NCBI GenBank assembly: GCA_003427395.1
Contig: BFEA01000064.1
Span: 611,888 to 636,348 of the forward strand
Direction: 5' to 3'
Length of the DNA: 24,461 nucleotides
Source: Chara braunii
Lineage: Eukaryota > Streptophyta > Charophyceae > Charales > Characeae
Shown: positions 1-9,849 of the stretch, piece by piece
Layout: every line of letters begins with the position of its first letter
Numbering within the stretch: position 1 is the stretch's first letter
Position numbers and translations under genes: made by a program
The notes under the pieces: generated by a model
What the model was told of the DNA's origin: nothing
The model's database searches: none
Seen by the model: only the letters and a program-made list of their open reading frames with translations

Positions 1-816
1 ATGTATCATATGTCGCATGAGCCAAACTCCGCATCATTGTGTCTTTGTATTTATCTAAAGAAGTCGATTTTCTTGTATATGGATTTCGAAAACATTCACA
101 TAATGTTGTTCGTAATTCGTGGGTGACACGAAATGTCTCTAGCTTTTATAGATGTCCATGGAGTTTTGTGTCATTGACTGAACCTGCCATATGTGTTTTT
201 TTAGTATGATATTCAATATGTTTATCTTGTCTTAATGCATTTGTCAATAAAAATTAAAAAATAACTGATATTATATTGCAAAACATAGTAAATGTTAATC
301 GATATGATAGAAAAGTACAATAAAACCCATCATGAAGACCCCTATAGCTTCATGTAATGCGAATGAAACTCTAACACCCCCCAAAATGTGTGAGAAAGCA
401 ATGCAAAACTTGTGGTCAACATGAGCACAAATTATAAACAAATGCGGGGTACCTACCCAAAATTGTGTACTCAAAACGAAAAAATTCACCAAAATCAACA
501 TGAAAATAACAATTTCTATTTCGTTTAAAAAATATAAAATGTCCGTTTTGACGAAATCGCTGTTAATAGGCCGAGGATTCCTTTGTTCCAAAAGGGGTCA
601 TGATCTTTGGGGTACCCACCCCCTCTTCAAGTGGTGCCCGTGGCCTACAATAATCCCAAGCGTTCGCATCTACGTGCGAGCCCCGCGATCCCATAACCTT
701 TTAGACGTTGGGGCGGCGATGCGTCGAGCGCATGATTTTAACATAAAGCCGCGCGGCTGCTGACCAGTCCCATACCACCCAACGATGCCAGTCATATGTG
801 GAAATCGCGGCTCCGG
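1..816. other. Intergenic, AT-rich then GC-richer; no gene seen
   Basis: The first 590 bases are AT-rich with scattered stops. An AATAAA hexamer at 246-251 follows a T-rich stretch, so this could be the end of a 3' UTR, but no upstream coding sequence is visible to support that. A hydrophobic 98-codon minus-strand frame (295-591) resembles nothing I recognise and may be chance. From about 600 the composition turns GC-rich. No gene is claimed. Confidence 0.4.
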
Positions 817-896
817 CCTCACGATATTGGATGGCTGAAGGAATATATCGCGAGGGGTTACCCCTCACGATATTGAACGGCTGAAGGACATGTGGA
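817..896. repeat. 46-bp direct repeat with an internal hairpin
   Basis: The string CCTCACGATATTG begins at 817 and again at 863, each time followed by GGCTGAAGGA, giving a 46-bp period. Between the copies, 842-876 is an imperfect inverted repeat: AATATATCGCGAGGGGT faces ACCCCTCACGATATT. No function is evident. Confidence 0.6.
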
Positions 897-1889
897 TAGG
901 CCCCCGCGACACTTCCGCCTCCAGGGTTGGGTGTCTGGACGGGTAGTGCAGATAGGCCCTGCGCGAGGGGAAGTCCCCCCCCTGCAGAGCCTGGGGCCAG
1001 GGATGTCCTGGACAAGGACCTTGAATCCCAGCCCAGGACCAACGTCCGACTAAGAAAACCCCCAAGGAGCAACAAGACTAAACAAAAAGCTTTCCTTATA
1101 TTCACCTCGGTATTACCCTCTAAGTATGCCTTTAGTACGAGGCCCCTTAGACCTCGCGAACACCGATCGTAAATACACCCAGACATACACACATAAGGGA
1201 GATACAATTGCGACGATCACTTCTTGCAGGCACAGTGGGACTCCTCACAAATATATGTACATATATGAGATCACAGGCAACCCAAATCCAAAATCCGAGC
1301 CACAGGACCTACCTGTAATCACATCAAAGAATCGAACAACCAACCACGCACTTCACGGAGTCAACCCCAACCAATCTCCGCACTCGTACCCTTCGCTTTA
1401 GGCATGCAAACCCCAATCTCCTTTCCAACCAACCATAATTAAAATACTCAGTACCTTTGTTAAATGACCATTCAATAAACGTCCGGGTGAAACCCTTAAC
1501 AAACAATAAAGTCACCAGGGCTAAAGCCTTTTAGGTTGGGTATGGAGAGTGAGTTGGAATTGAGCCGTAGACCGACGAATGGACAATCGACGTGTTATCA
1601 GTGATAACAGAAGATGATCCTCCCGGGATCAAGCTGAACCTAATCCACATCCTGAATCAAATTGATTAAGACGGCCTGTAACACAAGACAGGTCAATGTC
1701 CACGGCTAAATCCATAAGTTCATGGGGAATAATCTCCATATCACGACCTCCCTCAAATCATCCTAATTAACTAAGCCTAAGCCTACCCTTAAGCAGTGCC
1801 CAAGCAAAGGTAGACCTTGACAGAGTCTCCTCTATACAGGGTGGATTGCCAGAATCGCCACCTGTCACATATAATCTATCTCCTTTAAA
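897..1889. other. Intergenic; nothing recognised
   Basis: Only short frames without recognisable motifs occur here. The sole structure noted is a small AT palindrome around 1252-1267 (ATATATGTACATATAT). I see no RNA gene and no mobile-element protein. Confidence 0.5.
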
Positions 1890-2290
1890 ACTGAGGAAAT
1901 TTCGGCAGCGCTTCCCGTAGGGAAAGTGCCTTTTCTGAATTTGTATTAGCCCGAATATGAAAACAGAATTAGCCTTTGACTTTCCAAAGTCCGATTTTGT
2001 CTAGCTCTTTGAATTAGCAAAAATTTGGGCAGCACTCCCTTTAGAAAAGAAGACTTCCCAGATTTTTACTAAGTCATATTCGAACCTTAGACAAGTTGGA
2101 CTTTGAAAAGTCATAATCTTGGCTAACTCTTTGGATTTGCAGAAATTTCGGCAGCGCTTCCCGTAGGGAAAGTAGCTTACCAAAATTTATACAAGCCCAA
2201 GTATAATCAATGATCTCAGAAAATGCAAGAATTGATCTAAGTAAAGTAAGGTCCACTCAGAAAATGCAGGAATTGACCTAACTCCTATCG
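1890..2290. repeat. Degenerate ~123-bp tandem repeat with a 41-bp repeat at its end
   Basis: A block reading ATTTCGGCAGCGCTTCCC, then GTAGGGAAAG, occurs near 1900 and again near 2147; a diverged copy with GGGCAGCACTCCC lies near 2027. Between them, hairpin-forming strings GACTTTCCAAAGTC (about 1979) and GACTTTGAAAAGTC (about 2099) repeat with a similar spacing. Each CTTCCC-GTA-GGGAAG core can itself fold. At the right edge, CTCAGAAAATGCA followed by GAATTGA is repeated 41 bp apart (2215 and 2256). This could be a minisatellite or part of an unidentified retrotransposon. Confidence 0.65.
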
Positions 2291-2457
2291 CTCTAGCACG
2301 TGGCGAACCTCTAAAGCAACTAGCTATCAACATGAGACTCAACCAAGTAGTAGCCTCACTCAGCCACATGCAATACCAAACCACAGAGGTAAGTACTCTC
2401 ACCAACCCCAAGTCAATTTAGCAAGCAAATAGTTTGTAATCTTTTAATGACTTACCG

Positions 2458-2487
2458 CTTTATACCCAGCTTACATAGGGTATAAAG
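2458..2487. repeat. Perfect 10-bp stem hairpin at the edge of the array
   Basis: CTTTATACCC (2458-2467) faces GGGTATAAAG (2478-2487) across a 10-nt loop, with no mismatch. It directly abuts the first loop-type hairpin that follows and may belong to the same array, although its loop does not carry the shared loop sequence. Confidence 0.7.
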
Positions 2488-3337
2488 TCAGGTCATTCAA
2501 TCTTATGAAACATGCATGACCCAGCCATCGAATATACACGAACAGGTTGCACAACTACTTTTCTCTTCCTTTGGGCATATGACTAAGTCATTCATCTTAG
2601 AAACAAAGCTTGGTTGCCCTGATCTATGTAATATCCAAATTATATATATCTCTCTGACTCAATGTTCAAAAGCTGGGCGTAGGACTGAGCCATTCATCTT
2701 AGAAACAAAGCTCAGTCTGGCCAAGTTACCTTCAGTTGTATTCTTAATTATACTCTCTTCGATTTATGATAAGCTATAGTCAGACCATCCAATCTTATGG
2801 AACTCGTGCCTGACTAGCCTGTTCATAGCTAAAATAGTAATAGAGTATAACCAAATTATAATTTTTTGGGTTCCAGCATGTGCGAGGCGTTGGGCCAGAC
2901 CATTCAATCTTATGGAACATATCTGGTCCTCTACCAGGTTCGTTTCTCTCTGAACTATCTGTGTGCGGCATGAGTCCAAAGCCATCCAATCTCATGGAAC
3001 ATGTTTTGTCCTCAGCGAGAATTACCACCTCAGAATAAACAACCAAAAGAGTTGGGTCATTCATCTTAGAAACAAAACCCAACCCGCTCTTCTCAGCAAA
3101 AAAAAAAAACCAGAGCACTCTGAGTTAAACCCAGAGGCTGTTCAGAAACCACCCAGAAATAAACAACGGTCTGACCATTCATCTTAGAAACAAAGTCTGG
3201 TCCTCAAATTTTGCACAGTCAAACCCCACAAAATAAGTAGCCAGACCATTCATCTTAGAAACAAAGCTTGACCTTTTCAGAAAACCATAATAAAACATAG
3301 CGGTCAGGCCATCCAATCTTATGGAACATGCCTGACC
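2487..3337. repeat. Array of ten short hairpin repeats with shared loops and varying stems
   Basis: Ten copies lie at 2487-2520, 2573-2619, 2684-2716, 2777-2816, 2892-2929, 2971-3014, 3051-3083, 3168-3202, 3240-3272 and 3302-3337. Loop type A reads near CATTCATCTTAGAAACAAA (copies 2, 3, 7, 8, 9). Loop type B carries CAATCTTATGGAAC or a close variant (copies 1, 4, 5, 6, 10). The flanking arms differ between copies but are mostly complementary: ACTGAGC/GCTCAGT, TAGTCAG/CTGACTA, GTTGGGT/ACCCAAC, GGTCAGGC/GCCTGACC. Copy 2 pairs with the help of G:T pairs. Copies 1, 6, 8 and 9 are weaker. Spacing is irregular, about 60-120 bp. Spacers show no uniform length and no coding sequence. The identity of the array is unknown. 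Confidence 0.8.
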
Positions 3338-4900
3338 CCATAGGACCCTGTTAGTCTCAGGCAAAACCACCTTCCTCCCACCCTTCCCCCAGATGCAACC
3401 CCTTTTCCTGAACAAGCCTGCCTTCAGTCAATCAAAGAAACTGAAACTGCCATTACACGTACGTTCCTTTACTCAGTCTGGGTTATGTCCTGAAAGTCAA
3501 ACCCAAAGTCAAATACAGGATGCACGCAATACACTAAGTCAGATACATAGCAAGATGTATAGATAGGGGTTATACCAGGGTATATAGAGGGGAAGCAATG
3601 GTTACCTCTCAGTTCCCTGCCTCGAGAAGTCCTCCTGAGTTCCGGCAGAGCTCCCGCAATCGGTGGGGCAAACCTCCCACAAAGGCCTTGGCCCGGATTA
3701 CGGGTTGCAATCCCGCCTACCGCCTTCCTCTCAGAACCAAACAGACTAGACTTAGAGTAAGAAGGGCAGAAGAAGAAGCATTTAGTCTCTCAGATACAAG
3801 AGGGGTGCACTCAGACTCGCAGGAGAGGGCCTTGTTATCTTTAGCGTCTGAGGGCCCCGCAATGGCAGCCAGGTTGTATCAGCTTGGCCCAGACTTGAAA
3901 CCAGGCTGCTAAGTCATCCCCTCCCCCTGATGACTCTTCAGTTAGCAGCACTATCCTCCCAACCGCCCAGTCCGATCACCCCTCCGAGTCCCAGCACCTC
4001 TCCCCAGCCCGCTCGCGGCCGCACAGTTTCTTGCAACAGTCTTTCGAATACAGGACCGGCAAGCGGCGGTGGTTAACAACAACAATGTATAGTTTACAGC
4101 GACCACAGCCCGCACATAACTAGCAAACACAGCGGCGGCCCCCGGCGAGTCAATTAGCACACAGTGTGTGCGGCAGCAGTTTGTGCCCAACACATAGCTA
4201 CAAATTCCCCATAGCATGCACCAGCAGACTTCCCACAATACGCAGCAGCAGCCTTGGCGGCTTTTCGTACCCAGCAACAGCTCTGCAGATCATAATAGAA
4301 TCCACGGTCTCCGGTGTGGAGCCCCCAGTTCGTAGCATGCAGCCTGTAGCTGCTAGTAGTAGCCTATAGTAGTCGGCGGCAGTACACGGGCACTGAAACA
4401 CAGATTAGTGGGAGCCCTGCGGCCCCCGATTCGGGGTCAGCAGCAAGCTGGTTGGAGCATCAGCACACAGTCACATCCCGCAACCCATAGTTCGCCCGAC
4501 TCTACCAACAGCAGCTTGCTGAATGTTGGCTCTGTACTCAAGTAGTCAACAGGCGACCCTCCAAGTGCTTGAAAGAAAGGGAACTTCGCAGCTTGCCGCT
4601 CAGCTACTACGGTGGTCTCAAACACGACACAAGTAGGATCCGTCTCTCCTTCCTTCTCTGTGGGTGGGCACAGCGCAGCCAGCCCCACGCTATTCCCTTC
4701 AATAGGACGAACCAATCCTCACTGAATCTCACTCTACAACACGACTAGGTGCATTGGCACCTCATCGAACCCCACTCTTGAGCTCGGCTCCTTTACTAAC
4801 ACTTCAAAGCTAACTACAAACTCTAAGTCTAACACTCCCATTCAATTCACCTTGTCCCCAACCCCCAATCTCAATTCTCCGTTCGTTGAAAACGGCTGAG
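3338..4900. other. No supported gene; degenerate CAG/GCA-rich segment
   Basis: A 104-codon frame at 3598-3912 (+) and a 92-codon frame at 4437-4715 (-) are open, but neither has a motif or composition I can tie to a family. From about 4010 to 4520 the sequence is rich in CAG, GCA and GGC triplets interrupted by other bases, like an old triplet repeat. The string TTCCGGCAGAGCTCCCGC near 3640 weakly resembles the core of the 123-bp repeat at 1890-2290. Confidence 0.35.
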
Positions 4901-6660
4901 GGATGGCCAAGCTAACAGGCCTCCACTTCCGCCCTTCTCCATCCCCCATCACCTTCCCTCACCTTCCTCTCCTGCCAACTCTAATCCCACTAATCCTCCC
5001 TCGAATCCGTCATCGGCATTCTATTCGCCGGGGGTAAAAACCCCAAAACTGCATCTCTTCCCTCTCGATTCCGTTTAGGATCGAGAGCGCTATACCCTCT
5101 TGACCCCGCCCGGCTCCTCCTTCCTGCCATCCCCAGTTCAACTGTACTTGGCGCGACTACCTGCCCAGGCGCACCCTCCCCCATCGTCGCCTTTGTTCTA
5201 CACCGAGCAGCCATCCGCCAGCCCGCTCGCTACTCCACCCGCTCGCGCCCGCTGCCTGCGCTGTCGCTCGTCATGGCGCCGCATGTATCCCGCGCCAGAC
5301 ACCGTCCCCGTTCACCCGCCCTCGCTACTGCTTCGCTACACCTGTCGCCTCCCCAACGCCTCTTCCGCCATCCTCTACTCCGCATGCACCCGACGCCAAG
5401 TCCAGTCCGGGTTCTTTCGGATTCCTCCTCTCGACCTATGCTCGCTTGCCCGATTCCGTTGTCATCGCCCCGACTCCACGCTGCGCGGTCTGGCAGCATC
5501 CAACTCCGAAAAAATTCTTTCAACTGTCGGGTCGTTCTTACTTATGCGGCCCGCCCATCCGCCCGACCATACTACTCTCCCTTCCGTCGCTCGACTTCCC
5601 GCCAATTGTCCCAATGATTCGGCCAGGGCGGTACCCCGTGACAGTACTGACAGCCGCCCAGCCTCCTCGACCTCGGCCTGCTAGCGGGGTGAGGGGTGGG
5701 GCGGACACCGTCCCCTCCCCGTTTCGCACGCACCCTTTCCCCATCTGCGTCCGGGTTCATCCCCGGGCCTCCCAACACCGCACCGGCTCCAGGCCGTGTG
5801 GGGTCTCCCCCGTATCACCCCAGTCTTAAGGGGTGTCCCAACGGGCTTTGATCCCACGAAAAATGTCGAGACTACTCGGTCGGTGCCTTGGCAGTTCGGG
5901 AGTGTACCCATTGGCCAGACTCTCGGCCCGAGCTGCCGCCACGATACCACGCCCCAGGCCGAATGGGACCTACGGACAAGATATAAAAAAAAAACAGTAT
6001 AGCATAGAATAACACACATATATATATAAGAAGGTCCCAAACAAGGGCGGGAACCGCCGGCGCCCTCTCGATCCCGTGGACAGGGTCCGTCGTCGTGCCG
6101 GCTAGCAAAACCAAAAAGGGATAGCCCCGTCGGGCCCTCAACCCCCTCAGTTTCCTCCATGGCGCTCCGCTGCCGCTGCGCCAACGCCCGCTGGCCTCGA
6201 TCCCTGAACCTCCGTAGCAATAATCCACCACCGTAACCTATAGGGCTAAGCCTATGCCTAAGACCATTGGGCGCAGATTTCAATATGAGGGGGTGCTGCG
6301 CGGCGCCCAGGCCTGGGACAGACAGCCTAGGCCCTTCTCTTCCTACCTACAACCGACGTGCCAACACCAGGCACCCGCGCCGGCTTACTTAAACCGCGCC
6401 GTGGCCATCTCGCGCCTACCGGCGCGCCAGTCCTATCGTCGGTTGCGCGCGCCAACTAAAAACGAGCTTTTATCCTTAATCAGATCCGTAATGCGGTCCG
6501 GGGAGGTCGACTAGACCGGCCGCCTACTCAATCAGAAAAATCACACGTGCGCCTTAAAACTGCGCGCCCACATACCTCCTAACCATGCCAAGGCGGTTCC
6601 CGGACACGGTCGTACCTCGCCCGACTTATATCGACCAAACCCATTTTTCTTGTCATTTGC
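4901..6660. other. GC-rich, CpG-rich region without a supported gene
   Basis: Several long frames exist on both strands (for example 5100-5684 + and 5681-6283 -), but they overlap one another. They are rich in Pro, Ser and Arg, as expected of random GC-rich DNA lacking AT-rich stop codons. A short AT-rich island (5985-6030) interrupts the region. Nothing here can be assigned. Confidence 0.4.
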
Positions 6661-6670
6661 AACAACCAGG

Positions 6671-6693
6671 GCGGATACCCTAAGGGTATCCGC
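6671..6693. repeat. 10-bp perfect palindromic stem
   Basis: GCGGATACCC faces GGGTATCCGC across a 3-base TAA loop. It is a perfect short inverted repeat in otherwise unassigned DNA. It could be a protein-binding palindrome or chance. Confidence 0.5.
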
Positions 6694-7379
6694 GCCGACA
6701 ACGGGAGATTGGGATGGATGGGAAATTGCATCGGTGTCCTCGTTTCTTTGTCCTTTTTCGTCGTCTTTTCGGATGGTTGGGTTCAGTCTCGGGCGCACCT
6801 CGGGACGATCGAGTGGTTGATTGGTTGTGTGAGCGACGCACTGCCACGCGCGCGATTGATAAATGTTGACGTCGCTTCTTTTGTTTCGATTTCGGACTTT
6901 TTAGGCGCGGACATCGCGCGGAAATTTTGCTTCGTTCTTTTTGAATTCTTTTTCGAATCTTGTTGAGCCACTATGGCTCTCGGAATTTCGAACTTTCTTT
7001 TTGGGATTTGTGTTTTTCGCTTTTTCTGCATTAAACAGGAATTTAGGAATTTTGCAATTACGATTTTTTCTTGCCGCGCAGCGCTTTCTGCTTACGTGCT
7101 TCTTTGTGCGGGTGCAACGAAACTCTGATTAGTCGGCGCCTTTAATCATGTGTGTAACTGTAATTTTGGGCGGGCGCCATTGTAACTGTATCCTTTCTTC
7201 TTGCGCTTCGTCTTTCCCGCTCTCCTTTCTTCTTGATGTGTCTAGCCAGCCAGCGGACTGCATACTCGGATCGATGAGTAGAGCGAGGTTACATCCCCCA
7301 CGCCGCGGTCTGACCATGCAGAACGTAGGCGATCCCTCTCCTAATCTTCTTCCTAAGTCCTTGTAATTCCGTATTCTTT
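6694..7379. other. T-rich and CpG-rich upstream region; no gene seen
   Basis: This stretch lies upstream of the candidate promoter at 7380-7402. It mixes CG dinucleotides with T-rich runs. Two open frames (6709-6966 +, 7129-7389 -) show no recognisable motif. It may be promoter-proximal DNA, which is inference only. Confidence 0.35.
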
Positions 7380-7402
7380 GCGCATGCATGCGCGCTATAA
7401 AT
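7380..7402 (+). promoter_or_regulatory. Candidate core promoter: RY-type palindrome next to a TATA box
   Basis: The 14-bp palindrome GCGCATGCATGCGC (7380-7393) contains CATGCATG, the RY element bound by plant B3-domain factors such as ABI3 and FUS3. Three bases downstream is TATAAAT (7396-7402). If used, transcription would start near 7430. A splice-donor-like AG|GTGAGT lies about 65 bases further on. The motifs are seen; their use as a promoter is inferred. Confidence 0.35.
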
Positions 7403-7494
7403 TTCGGTTGCGCGATCAGATAACTCTCTTAACCAGTTGTTGGAAGCTCGGGGTAGCGTGATCAGTAAGGGTCGGTTCACGAGCGAAGTAAGAG

Positions 7495-7799
7495 GTGAGT
7501 TGAAGTGGGAGTCGGGCGACCCGATAGGCTGGTGCCAAACGCGCGGGGTTGAAGCGAGCCACGATGGACTGTGGGCACGGGCGAACCTGACGGGTGCGGG
7601 AGGGCTAAGCGGGGTGACGACTTCGTGGGTTGGTGCGCGACGACGGACTATCCGCAGCGGAGAGAGAGAGAGAGGAAGAGGGAGCTGAGGTTGATGGACG
7701 CGGATTGGCTTTTTCTTTTGTATTTTCTCCCTCTTTGCTTTTGTATATAAATTTTGATCTCGGCTTAGGGCGATTCGCCCGTTCTCTTTTGTTTTTCAG
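7495..7799 (+). other. Possible spliceosomal intron of a 5' leader
   Basis: A consensus-like donor AG|GTGAGT begins at 7495. A strong acceptor-like tract (CTCTTTTGTTTTTCAG) ends at 7799, giving a 305-nt candidate intron downstream of the TATA box at 7396. The interior becomes T-rich toward the acceptor, as plant introns do. The flanking exons are not recognisable as coding, so this could be a leader intron or coincidence. Confidence 0.25.
7662..7684. repeat. GA-rich microsatellite
   Basis: A short (GA)n run, GAGAGAGAGAGAGG, is followed by a purine-rich tail. GA repeats are common near plant transcription starts, but nothing else ties it to a function. Confidence 0.6.
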
Positions 7800-8135
7800 A
7801 ATCTTGACTTGGTTTCGGCCCTCACTCGTTTTTGCGATTTCAATCTCGGATATTATGTGTTATGCGGAATGAACGGATGAATGGATATTATGTCCTGTTT
7901 GCTTTTCCTTATGCCTGATCTTTGCCTTTGCTTATTGTTTTGATACCCTCATGAGTATAGTAGGAAAGTCCGCGTAATCCTCACTATTGTTGTTTGTCTT
8001 TTTTTTTATATCTATTGTTGTTACTACGAATGCGTAGTAGCACCTTGCACATTCAGGAATGATTGCGTGAGAATCAGGGGATGATTAGATGATTGGATAG
8101 CTGGGTAGTTGTTGACCCAGACATCGGCGAATGCC
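7800..8135. other. Intergenic; nothing recognised
   Basis: Mixed-composition DNA with only short frames lies between the possible intron and the structured region at 8136. I see no RNA gene, repeat or coding motif. Confidence 0.4.
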
Positions 8136-8194
8136 ACGCGGGAATGCGCATAGGCGCGATGTGACTCGCGCAACCTATACGTATTCCCGCGCGT
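8136..8194. repeat. Cruciform-capable imperfect inverted repeat
   Basis: CGCGGGAAT (8137-8145) faces ATTCCCGCG (8183-8191). Inside, ATAGG faces CCTAT, and CGCGA faces TCGCG. Together they can form a stem of roughly 24 nt per arm with bulges. No transposon hallmark such as a target duplication is obvious. Confidence 0.55.
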
Positions 8195-8303
8195 CAATTT
8201 GCGATCACCCGCACATGAAATAACTCACGGCTGCGGGAATACTTGAACGATTGATGTGATCAGTGAACATTTTTTAGGCAACAACGCGATCACCTCGAGT
8301 GAA

Positions 8304-8352
8304 CACGTGTAAGTGCGATCCAAGTCGAGCAGCTTACACGTACTCACACGTG
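8304..8352. promoter_or_regulatory. Two G-box (CACGTG) motifs with a 9-bp inverted repeat
   Basis: CACGTG occurs at 8304-8309 and 8347-8352. ACGTGTAAG next to the first copy is the exact reverse complement of CTTACACGT near 8333-8341. G-boxes bind bZIP and bHLH factors in plants. There is no confirmed gene downstream, so a regulatory role is a guess. Confidence 0.3.
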
Positions 8353-8894
8353 GTAGCTCGCAACCGACTAGCAAACACGCACTTAGAATTCTGCGGCTCC
8401 ACGATGACAAAATGACATGCTCCTGGGACTCAGATTCGTCGTGGGACCCAGAATACTTCACCCCTTGGATAGAAGAGTGCCTCCAACAGAGGTTCCCCTG
8501 CATAACCGAGAATCGACTACGTCCTAGGGAGTTCCACTGTGCCACAACTAGTGATCTGCAGTGCTCTGATTTTCCCACTTCGGACCACACTCACTACTTT
8601 ATCTCCCCCGGTTTCGTCGTTATCTCCACTAACTTCCCTCCCTTCCATCTTCTTCTCCCATATCATCAACTCAGGGTCGTCCCGTGGAACGTCATAGCCC
8701 TATACTGGCCCCACACGCCCTGCGGAAATTGTCGGCGACGCGGCGACCAGAGAGCCCCGGGAACCCGAACGTGCGACGGCCGGTGCCACGTGGCGGCATC
8801 CGACGGCCTGACTCATCAGAATCACACCCACCCCGGATGGACCTTTCGTCGAACCGCCGTCCTCAAAACAGACAAATCGGGTGGCCTTGAATGA
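8313..8894 (+). CDS. Uncharacterised 193-codon open frame
   Basis: I do not recognise this product. The middle part (about residues 30-95) is rich in Trp, Asp, Ser and Cys and reads more like coding sequence than its surroundings. The rest is His-, Pro- and Arg-rich and looks like GC-rich noise. It overlaps the G-box region at its start and ends 170 bases before the first recognisable LINE-A endonuclease codons. It could be a remnant of the 5' part of LINE-A, an exon of a host gene, or chance. No domain, signal peptide or membrane segment is visible. Confidence 0.2.
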   Translation: MRSKSSSLHVLTRGSSQPTSKHALRILRLHDDKMTCSWDSDSSWDPEYFTPWIEECLQQRFPCITENRLRPREFHCATTSDLQCSDFPTSDHTHYFISPGFVVISTNFPPFHLLLPYHQLRVVPWNVIALYWPHTPCGNCRRRGDQRAPGTRTCDGRCHVAASDGLTHQNHTHPGWTFRRTAVLKTDKSGGLE

Positions 8895-9065
8895 CCCACA
8901 CATGACCGAAAGCGGTCCGCCCTCTCAACCAAATTGCACTCGTGCCCCCGAAAACGATGTCACAGGAGATCTCAGTTCTAACCTGGGACTCCACCCCCAT
9001 TTTCCCAAAAATCCTTGGCACACCTCTTTTCGCACTTCCACGCCCACATCCTACTCCGATCAGGA

Positions 9066-9645
9066 AGTCGCGCTGGGCGTGAGGTTGGGCGTCACATTGC
9101 AGTGGGGGAGGAGGACTCGGCGATCATGTCAGTTTATGCCCCCGTGGAATATAAAGAAAGGACCATCTGGGACACCGGATGTAGAAAATATTATCCTTGT
9201 GGGAGATTGGAATACTATTTTGAACCCAGGGCTACATTCCCCTACCCCGACACCGATAAGAGAAGACACGTTGTTACTATTTGCCCTTATAGATGCACAG
9301 GGGCTCTTTGATGTATACAGATTGCTCAATCCTGAGTCAAATGGCTACACTTGGCCCTCGCCCTTCGCCCAATGCCCCTACCCCAAAGCGTAGATTGAAT
9401 TTCTTTCTAGCTAGAGGCACCGTTTGGGATAGATGCATGTGGTGCGATACCATGATGCAGTCCATGTCTAACCACTCTCCACTAGGTATGAATATAATCT
9501 CTCTAAACCAGTTGAAGAAGATCAGACCTCCGTTCAGACTAAATGTAAACCACCTGAAGGAGAAAGGTATCCCCGAGTGGGTAGGGAAGCAAATGGTGGT
9601 CTGGATGGGAGCCAAAGATCTGTTTTCGGAGGAGGAAAGTTGAGT
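9066..9645 (+). pseudogene. LINE-A endonuclease domain remnant
   Basis: The AP-endonuclease-like part of ORF2 would nick target DNA to prime reverse transcription. It is split over three frames. VGEEDSAIMSVYAP lies in the frame starting near 9066, GDWNTILNPG and a stretch to GYTW in the next (about 9178-9360), and RRLNFFLARG to SNHSPL in the third (about 9385-9645). The GDWN motif corresponds to the family's GD(F/W)N catalytic or metal site. The final SDH motif reads SNH, so the catalytic Asp is replaced by Asn; the minus-strand relative at 16770-17710 still has SDHSPI. The N-terminal QES motif is missing. Frameshifts fall near 9175 and 9380. Confidence 0.75.
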
Positions 9646-9849
9646 GGAAGTAGGAGTAGGGAAAATCTTTGCAACACTTGAAGCGTTTCCAGAATGCGGG
9701 CTGCAAATAGGAACAAGGAAGAAAAGCAGATCGAAGACGCCGTGAAAGAGGCGGAAGCCAAGATGGGAGGAGATTCATTCTCTGAATATTATTGGTCTGA
9801 ACAATGAAATACATATCTAGTAAAATTGGAGCAACTGGAGAGTAAAAGG

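Noticed and set aside
2487-3337. CRISPR array
   Set aside because: Spacing is irregular, the repeats vary in their arms, no cas genes are present, and the context is eukaryotic.
3688-3715. tRNA gene (B-box-like GGGTTGCAATCCC)
   Set aside because: The B-box consensus is not met, and no acceptor stem or A-box could be fitted around it.
3598-3912. 104-codon gene
   Set aside because: No recognisable motif, start context or homologous copy in the window; kept only as an unassigned region.
4010-4520. Poly-glutamine coding triplet repeat
   Set aside because: The CAG/GCA triplets are interrupted and fall in different frames with stops, so no polyQ protein is supported.
5837-5857. tRNA-Met-type primer binding site of a minus-strand LTR retrotransposon
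   Set aside because: TGGGATCAAAGCCC resembles the plant PBS TGGTATCAGAGCC with two changes, but no paired LTRs, polypurine tract or gag/pol coding sequence was found around it.
5100-6283. Protein-coding genes in the long GC-rich frames
   Set aside because: Large overlapping frames on both strands with Pro/Arg/Ser-rich, motif-free products are expected from GC-rich DNA by chance.
9015-9065. Extension of the LINE-A endonuclease to its true N-terminus
   Set aside because: Upstream of about 9066 none of the residues expected for the QES-containing N-terminal part could be aligned with LINE-B.
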